A stretch of 5,829 nt of DNA from an uncultured Alcaligenaceae bacterium (GTDB lineage Bacteria > Pseudomonadota > Gammaproteobacteria > Burkholderiales > Burkholderiaceae_B): positions 1 through 5,829 of the forward strand of contig CALCPT010000367.1 of assembly GCA_937897265.1 (NCBI GenBank). Reading direction: 5' to 3'. The position numbers were made by a program, and so were the translations under genes. The notes below the pieces were generated by a model. It was not told the origin of the DNA and ran no database searches. It was given only the letters and a program-made list of their open reading frames with translations. Positions 5,797 to 5,829 of this stretch are shown piece by piece; position 1 is the stretch's first letter, and every line of letters begins with the position of its first letter.

Positions 5797-5829
5797 TGGT
5801 GGGCCCACACGGACTCGAACCGTGGACCA
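5797..5829 (-). tRNA. 3' end of a tRNA gene, probably tRNA-Lys (partial)
   Basis: Read on the - strand, this gives a 5-base variable loop TGGTC and a 5-bp T stem CACGG/CCGTG around the T loop TTCGAGT. The acceptor 3' strand TGGGCCC, discriminator A and an encoded CCA follow. The window ends before the anticodon arm, so identity is not proven. The TGGTC variable loop and A discriminator fit tRNA-Lys of proteobacteria best, with Ile or another class possible. The gene would continue to the right. Its 3' end faces the fic and integrase genes. Confidence 0.88.
5797..5829. other. Putative attachment-site half (att) within the tRNA 3' end
   Basis: P2-type and other tyrosine integrases often use the T arm and 3' end of a tRNA gene as attB, and the element keeps the tRNA whole by carrying a copy of its end. 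Here the tRNA 3' end points at the integrase and its remnant, which is the expected geometry. The matching second copy is not inside the window and should lie beyond the left edge. The core length is unknown, and the site is inferred from layout alone. Confidence 0.4.

Overview
The window looks like the right-hand end of an integrated filamentous phage (inovirus) in a proteobacterial chromosome, most likely a gammaproteobacterium. The evidence is the gene order: a minor coat/attachment protein, a pVI-like membrane protein, a Zot/pI assembly ATPase, a pIV-like secretin and a tyrosine integrase. All are on the + strand and packed end to start. The host genus cannot be fixed from the sequence. 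GC is moderate: blocks of 60 bases that I counted range from 17 to 35 G+C.

Layout. Bases 2-4055 are one unbroken phage operon of five genes. The first is cut by the window edge. Every later start lies 1 base after, or overlaps, the previous stop, so the last gene, a P2-type integrase, appears to be translationally coupled to the secretin. Bases 4056-4542 are non-coding but not empty. They hold the decayed 3' end of a second, related integrase (4185-4299), a terminator-like hairpin (4350-4383) and an AT-rich dyad-containing segment that probably includes the promoter of the next gene. Bases 4543-5709 encode a stand-alone Fic-domain protein with a complete catalytic motif and an N-terminal inhibitory motif (class II arrangement). 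Bases 5710-5796 are intergenic and contain a 25-base hairpin. Bases 5797-5829 are the 3' end of a tRNA gene on the - strand, probably tRNA-Lys, whose 3' end faces the integrase. That is the usual geometry of a tRNA-borne attachment site.

How the genes work together. The pIII-like and pVI-like proteins cap one virion end, Zot powers extrusion through the inner membrane, and the secretin supplies the outer-membrane exit. The integrase would insert the phage genome, probably at the tRNA. Replication and major coat genes are not seen and would lie to the left.

The most notable signals are the tandem divergent copy of the integrase 3' end, the integrase fused into the secretion operon by a stop/start overlap, and a sharp GC step inside the secretin gene at the junction of its periplasmic and pore halves. 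Together they suggest a mosaic element, perhaps assembled from more than one integration or recombination event at a single tRNA locus. I did not find a clearly new system.
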